From assembly GCA_028023455.1 (NCBI GenBank), contig JAQFVV010006452.1, forward strand, positions 488,501 through 552,500: DNA of 64,000 bases, in the 5' to 3' direction. The notes beneath the pieces were generated by a model that was not told the origin of the DNA, did not search any database, and worked only from the letters and a program-made list of their open reading frames with translations. The position numbers were made by a program, and so were the translations under genes. How positions within the stretch are numbered: the stretch's first letter is position 1; each line of letters starts with the position of its first letter. This document shows positions 58,360 through 64,000 of this stretch, one piece after another. The stretch is from Epiperipatus broadwayi (taxonomy: Eukaryota; Onychophora; Udeonychophora; Euonychophora; Peripatidae).

Positions 58360-60408
58360 AACAATCACAGTGTGGGTAATCAATGGAGTCTTATCATTTC
58401 TGCTATACAGGGCACCACCAGGCATTTGAACCTGGAAAATTTATAGAGTAAGCAGATACATAAGTTAAGAAAAAATTTTATTTTATATTTAGACTGTTAG
58501 CCCCAGTCACTAGCTCAGTGAAGACGCAGAGATAATATATATATCTTTATTTACTCTCTATCTTAAATATATATAAAAAAATAAAAGCCACTGCCAGTAA
58601 ATAATACACAAACATTTATCAATGCACATATATAATATTTAAAATTTGAGGAATAACATTTATTATTTTAGATTTTAATATTAACTTTTAATTTAAATTA
58701 TTATTTTAAAATTTTAAACCATCCTCACAGATGAATTTAATAATATTTTTTTAAGAGTGTCGAGTATGAATAAATTACGTAGATTGCATTTGAAAAGAAA
58801 ATATTCTATCCCTTATTTAACCTTAGGCCAAAAGTTCGCAGTCAAACTGACATCAATCCATCTAATACATCGATATATTCAATAGAGCATGAAATATGAC
58901 AGCACAAATACTATACTGTCAGGAATGTACATCTGAACAGCATGGTTAGAGAAGACATTGACTCTCATCCAGACAGGAATGCTACATCTGTCTGGCAAGA
59001 AGAACAATAAAAAAACTCCATAGGAAGGGACTGCATTTTCCATCTTACTATCCCCTTCCATAGGCAAAAAGGGGTGTGTGGCATATAATGGAGAACCTGC
59101 ACATGGCAGACCTCATACTACATTTACTAATTACACATATCCAATCCACTGACCCAATCCAACTACGAAGCAAATAACCTAAGATTAACCCTCCCTTAAT
59201 TAATTAATATAACTTTACAAATCTATATAGCCATTCATGCCTGACTTAATTTTAACATTTATATAATTTTGCACAGATGAATTTTATAAAAGTTTGTTTT
59301 ATAATGTTGAGTATAGATCGGCTACATAGATTACACGGTCAAAAACATTTCAAAATAAACATAAACAATCAAAATATAAAGTCATTGATGGAATTGCAGA
59401 GGAAAATTTACAAGAAACCCAATGGCATTCATAATAAGATGCCGCATTGACACCAATAACTTAAAACACATCTGAATAAATACATTTTCGATACTCACCG
59501 TAAGGTATCATTATTTACCAAATGTCTATATATTCTAATCAAATATGAAAACAAAAACATAATTAAACATTAACAAATCTATGCAAGCATCTATACCCAA
59601 CTTAAATTTAATGCATTTAAATAATTTATACAACAAATATTAATAAAAAAAAATGGAAATGATTTTTAGCAAACTCAAATGTATAAAACTTAAACATTAA
59701 TAATTGATTTGAAAAGTCAGATTAAAGTTCATTTTAAAAAACAATATATTTAGTTTGTCAAATCTTTAAAGTTCTTAATTACTTGTAGTAAAATTTTTCC
59801 ATTTATATCTTACGGTAGAAGAGCTCCTGGTTCCTGGTGTCAATTCCCATGAAGTCTTTATTTGAAAACCGGTTCAATCCTGTTATTAGTCATTTCATTT
59901 GAAATAAGTGAGAGAGAGCGACAGGTGCATCTTATCGCTCTTCTCACAAAATCAAGCTGGAACTGTTCTTAATTTCAATATTTTTCCTTTTATACCGATC
60001 GTCCAGATTCACTGAACAATGGTTTCCTGTTCCAATTTTTCGTTATGGTCCAAGCCTTCATTGCTGCTTCTATTGGACATCTAATTTATTTTTGTTCTCT
60101 TATCTATATGTCATCTGACTTTTTTTATAAGATCCCCAAGGGCTAGCTTGCTTTTTAATAATTAATAAACACATCATTTCCATTTACAAAAATATTTTAT
60201 CTTTAGATCTTGTACTTTTCTATAAAAAAAGTATGTTCAAATATTTTTTTTTTAAAAAGAAAATATTTTTTAAAGTTTTGCATCTGTGTGAATATATATA
60301 CGACATTGAACAATTCTTTAAATTTAGCTTTTAGTTTTTATTATTTACAAACTTAAAACCGTTTTTATTCTAATTTTAAATTAATGTAATGGCATATACC
60401 GTTACAAT
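58360..60408 (-). mobile_element. Solo-LTR-like repeat, about 2 kb (unclassified)
   Basis: The minus strand starts TGTAACGGTATATGCCATTACA at about 60,408, which copies the design of the LTR start at 49,763 (TGTAAYGG...CCATTACA). It extends through a block of higher complexity to about 58,360. TA tracts flank both sides. There is no ORF beyond short chance frames and no second copy in the window. Solo LTR is the best guess from the start motif and length only. Confidence 0.35.
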
Positions 60409-60411
60409 ATA

Positions 60412-60430
60412 TATATATATATATATATCA
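60412..60430. repeat. (TA)n microsatellite
   Basis: TA run directly outside the solo-LTR-like block. Confidence 0.9.
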
Positions 60431-60744
60431 GGGATAAAGCATCCATGTATTGAATGGAATGAATGCTTTTTAGAAAAATTCACTAAAACTTTCAAAATCT
60501 TTAATTAAAATTCAGTTTAAGAAATTCACTTTCAACTTTTTTACCAACAGTTGAATTGTTTTTATATACGCAAAGAATGAATTTGACTAATGCATTCATT
60601 GATTATAAGAAGTTCAAACATTGCTAAGATCTAATTTACAATTAAAACTTTTAAGAATGTTAAACTGATTTGGAAGATAAATATATATTGATAATATATT
60701 CTCTGATTTACAGGTAAGAGAGTTTCAGATTTTTCTAATGTGTG

Positions 60745-60745
<1 letters not shown>

Positions 60746-60803
<58 letters not shown>
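60746..60803. repeat. (TA)n microsatellite
   Basis: About 58 bases of uninterrupted TA repeat. Confidence 0.97.
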
Positions 60804-60807
<4 letters not shown>

Positions 60808-61061
60808 AAAAAAAGAAGTGTGCTTCCATTCCTTAAAATGTCACATTTCATCACTGATATATATATGAAAAAATATTGTAAACAAAAGGTATGGAATATT
60901 TTATATATATGATCCAAGGATTACTATTAACTTGTAGTTTATATTTATTCCAGTGCTTAATAATAAGTAAATTGATCTTATCCATAATATCTTTTGTACA
61001 ATGGTTTTCTGATATATGTTATTTTGTGCAATATTCCCTGAAAAATCATAAATTGAGATTT

Positions 61062-61205
61062 TACTGTATATTGTTTTGGTTTTTTCATATGTCAAAGCAT
61101 TGGCCAAGAAGTGAACCCACAACAACTGTCTGCAAGCAACTGCTTGCTTGCAAGGCAGCTACGCTGACCTCTTGGTTACCAACGCTTGACTACTGTATAT
61201 TGTTT
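61062..61205 (-). mobile_element. tRNA-derived SINE, copy 5, with perfect 15-bp TSD
   Basis: The minus-strand SINE body (61,077-61,190) is bounded by TACTGTATATTGTTT at 61,062-61,076 and 61,191-61,205. It starts GTCAAGCGTTGGTAACC and ends CTTTGACATATGAAAAAA. Its two ends are complementary (GTCAAGCGTTGG with CCAATGCTTTGAC), extending the tRNA-like acceptor stem. Confidence 0.9.
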
Positions 61206-61614
61206 CCTTAAACTTTGCTGCATATTGTTTCTCTAAACTTTGCAACAAGTCTACCAAAATACTTTATTCTAATGACTTATGCTTTAATTAATATAATTAA
61301 GTTTTGCAATGATCTCTCTATTGTGAGTAGAATTATTCAACTTTTTTTTCATTTTTTTACAAGTTTTTTTTTTATGTCACTTCTATTTTCATTAAAAAAT
61401 TTATTATAAAACAATCACTTCTCTACTCTTCTCATAGACTTAACTTTATTTTTTAATGACTTATAGTTAAGAAACAAATCATGATTTTGTGTTTTTCTGA
61501 ATGTTTGTGATGATGGTGTTCTAGCTGTATTTTTATATTGGACTATTTTCATCATCTAATATGTGTGTTGAATGTCTTTAGCAAAGTTTAATTTTAGTTA
61601 AATATTCCAAATGC

Positions 61615-61765
61615 ATTCAACTGTTAGTAATATCACAGCAAACAGGTTAGTATATGCACTAATTGTTAGTAATATCTCAGCAAACAAATGTTAGTAATAT
61701 CACAGCAAACAGGTTAGTATATGCGCCAACTGTTAGTAATATCACAGCAAACAAGTTAAATCATG
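61615..61765. repeat. Imperfect tandem repeat, unit about 40 bp
   Basis: The phrase TGTTAGTAATATCACAGCAA recurs four times, with ACAGGTTAGTATATGC between some units. Confidence 0.8.
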
Positions 61766-62477
61766 ATTTTGTTTATAATGTCTACCTTAATACTTTTTTT
61801 AGTTATATGTATATGTGTCTTGTTTTGCTTTACAATAGCTAAACTATGGTGAAAGGCATTACACATTCATAATGTCCAGGTTCTAAAGAAAATAAAAAAG
61901 AGACAAAAATCAAATAGAAAACAATGTTTGTGCTGCACACAGTGTCTTTAATTTTTCCACTATCCTATTTTCTAAAGCAGCAAAAGATAGTCTTGGCTAA
62001 TACTATGTTTAGATTGCTCAAGTGTAATCCCATATCTGAAAATTATTTCGATTTTCAAAATATTTGGACTTTATTGATAGTCTGATTTATAAATAACTTA
62101 TGTAGGGGTTCGATAAAAAATTAAAAAAAAGCATCTGCTACATTAACATAATATTTTTAACTTTGTCATACAGAAATTGGAATATTTATTAAATGACATT
62201 TTTATTTTTCTGATAGAACTTAACCTAAAGAAATGATAAATAACTGAATGGTTAATGATTTTGGTTTCTAAACTATGAAAAAAAGTTAGATCTCAATGAG
62301 AGACAGATTAACAGGAGTGTTATTATCAAAACTTGTGAACTGTTTACATTTTAAATTACCAATCTGAAATGCGATGATTACATTCAGTATTGGCAAGAGA
62401 GTAAAATCTTCTAGAAAGAAACTGTTCAGAAACTAATGCTTATTGAGGCTAATCAATATTTATAATCGCGCAATCAA

Positions 62478-62890
62478 AAAAAACACAGTATGTCTATCTT
62501 TTACAAGATGAGTGCATATCTGAACACCCTTGGGTTTACCAAAACAACCATCAGGAGCTTCACAAGAATTTTTATGAATTCAAAGTACCACTTCAAACCG
62601 CTGGTGTTGCATGTGAACACTATGATGTCCAATGATCATAAAAAGAGTAGATAAATAGACCTTCCTCTACCTGAAGTGATTGGTGAAAAGGCAGCATTGG
62701 GAAATCTATATTATATTCTCTAGATCCAATGATTTTTCTGTATAAACACATCACTGATTTAGACCATTTGGATATTTTAAGAGACTTATTTCATTCCAAA
62801 GAGCAAATATCACTTTGGATAATTTTTTTATTTTTCAAGAAATTAACGCTTCAACAGATATTGATTATGCAGTCAATACAAAAAGTATGA
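62478..62890 (+). pseudogene. Possible decayed coding sequence, unidentified
   Basis: One plus-strand frame around 62,486-62,640 reads through about 50 codons of mixed composition (LLQDECISEHPWVYQNNHQ, then VACEHYDV). Another frame around 62,726-62,890 reads DPMIFLYKHITDLDHLDIL and onward without a stop for over 50 codons. The composition is unlike the surrounding AT-rich noise. I do not recognise a family. It may be a fossil of a host gene or of a mobile element. Confidence 0.3.
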
Positions 62891-62899
62891 GGGCGACAT

Positions 62900-64000
62900 T
62901 ACGCGCATCTTACATATAGCCTCTTCAATATTCATTCACATTTGAATACTATTGGTATTCTTGAACAATAAGTGGGAAATCAATATTCTTCAATGATATT
63001 TGCAAATGTGCCATTATTTTGTTTAACTCTGCATATATATTTATAGAAAGAAAAAGAGAGAAAACAGAAAAGAGATAGAAAAAAATCTGAGGTAAATGCT
63101 TCATAATTAAAAGAATAAGGTAAAAAGAGCAATATTCGCCTTTAAAAATAAAATGCATTTTTGTATAAAATAAGCTAGTTGACAAAATTTAAATCGTAAA
63201 GTAAATCAGTATTTGCAGACGGTAAAAAAAAAAAAAAAAAAGGTATAATAATCGCATTTTTTTTTTTTCAAGTGTGCTCCCTTGAGAGGCTCCAGCCGTA
63301 AAACCTGCAACATTAGTGATTGAAAAAGACAAAAAGGATAAGTACAGCTGGTCTCCATTTACTTGCTTTTTCTATTACGTAGCTCTAGAGGGCAAGTGGG
63401 AGGGAAGATTGAAGTGTGCATCATGCCAAAAATGGTCAAATTTTAACAACCCACCTGGAAGTAAAACTAAAAAAACAATGTCATAGATAATATTAATGAG
63501 TGACAGGTAAAAATACAAAAATGTACAAATAGCAGATTATTGAAACTTTGTAAATGAAATGATTTTTGTCATAGTTAATTACTATTATTATTAGATATTT
63601 TGAAACGAAACATTTCAAATTAATCTTTCAATACATAAATAAGTACACGCTCGCGTGCGCATTTATATTTTTTTTTCATTTAGAAAAAAAGTAAATTTGC
63701 ATGCGCACGTATATAATTTTAAAATTATTTGTTTAAAATGTTAAACTAGATATTCATTTATTTTTAAGTAATTAGAAAAGAAATGTGGTTTTTATTCCTC
63801 TTCTCTCCCAGTACCCTATCAAAAGCAAGAGGACTTTCCGAATTTACATGATTTCTAACAGTATTGATATACCTGAAAGAATATGACTAAGCAAGAGAAT
63901 AATAAAACTAATTAATAAAACATGATTATCATATAATACATTTATTACTATATATAAAAAATAAAAGCATAAGATTAGAAAGAGAATATATATCTACGCA
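62900..64000. other. Window end: no gene recognised
   Basis: A less AT-rich island lies at about 63,270-63,470. An inverted CpG-containing pair, GCGTGCGCATTTATA and GCATGCGCACGTATA, lies at about 63,652-63,715. No ORF is supported. Confidence 0.35.

Overview
The window looks like non-coding DNA from an AT-rich animal (invertebrate) nuclear genome. There are no operons and almost no long open frames. It has long (TA)n, (TTA)n and (ATT)n microsatellites, a tRNA-derived SINE family, RTE-type LINEs, Penelope-like reverse transcriptase fossils, an LTR retrotransposon and several MITE-like hairpin elements. The phylum cannot be settled from the sequence. Apart from one possible first exon at 31,927-32,056 (minus strand), everything recognisable is mobile or repetitive DNA, mostly decayed.

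The most interesting content is a set of about twelve dispersed hammerhead-ribozyme (HHR) motifs. They carry the core boxes CUGANGA and GAAA, a stem II hairpin, an NUH cleavage site and a co-varying stem I, or decayed forms of these. They fall into at least three sequence families: family 1 (2.0-2.3, 19.7, 20.4, 28.8 and 29.9 kb), family 2 (10.0-10.7, 25.8 and 50.4 kb) and family 3 (9.2 kb). Most have a very short, self-complementary stem III (ACCGGU, ACUAGU, ACCAUGGU, AUCAUGAU). Most family 1 copies sit in inverted-repeat elements bounded by 13-14 bp target-site duplications (TSDs), so these are mobile units. One lies in frame inside an older coiled-coil ORF near 1-2.8 kb. Penelope-like RT fossils (YIDD box) lie at 20.9-25.4 kb beside HHR elements. 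This fits the known association of HHRs with Penelope-like elements and retrozyme-like non-autonomous RNAs.

Layout: 0-5 kb holds a LINE 3' end, a decayed coiled-coil ORF with an HHR foldback insertion, and AT repeats. 5-9 kb is nearly empty. 8.9-10.8 kb holds family 3 and family 2 HHR units. 11.5-12.3 kb is a piggyBac-like non-autonomous element. 12.3-17.3 kb is empty apart from MITE hairpins and one SINE. 17.9-19.1 kb is a pogo/Tigger-like transposase fossil. 19.5-26 kb holds HHR elements, Penelope-like fossils and a family 2 HHR. 27-30.1 kb holds LINE fragments and two HHR elements. 31.5-34 kb is a relatively CpG-containing stretch with the exon candidate and a foldback. 36.3-40.3 kb is an almost complete RTE LINE between microsatellites. 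41.1-43.5 kb is a large palindrome plus a solo-LTR-like repeat. 44.0-49.8 kb is an LTR retrotransposon on the minus strand with a tRNA-Lys-type primer-binding site, two LTRs of about 2 kb, and only a coiled-coil ORF inside. 50.0-51.0 kb holds a family 2 HHR unit and a SINE. 52.6-55.2 kb is a second RTE LINE on the minus strand. 57-61.2 kb holds two SINEs, a MITE and a solo-LTR-like block. 61.2-64 kb holds short tandem repeats and little else.

The autonomous elements (RTE LINE, Penelope-like, pogo-like) are all broken here. The non-autonomous ones (SINE, HHR elements, MITEs, LTR element) would need enzymes supplied from elsewhere in the genome.
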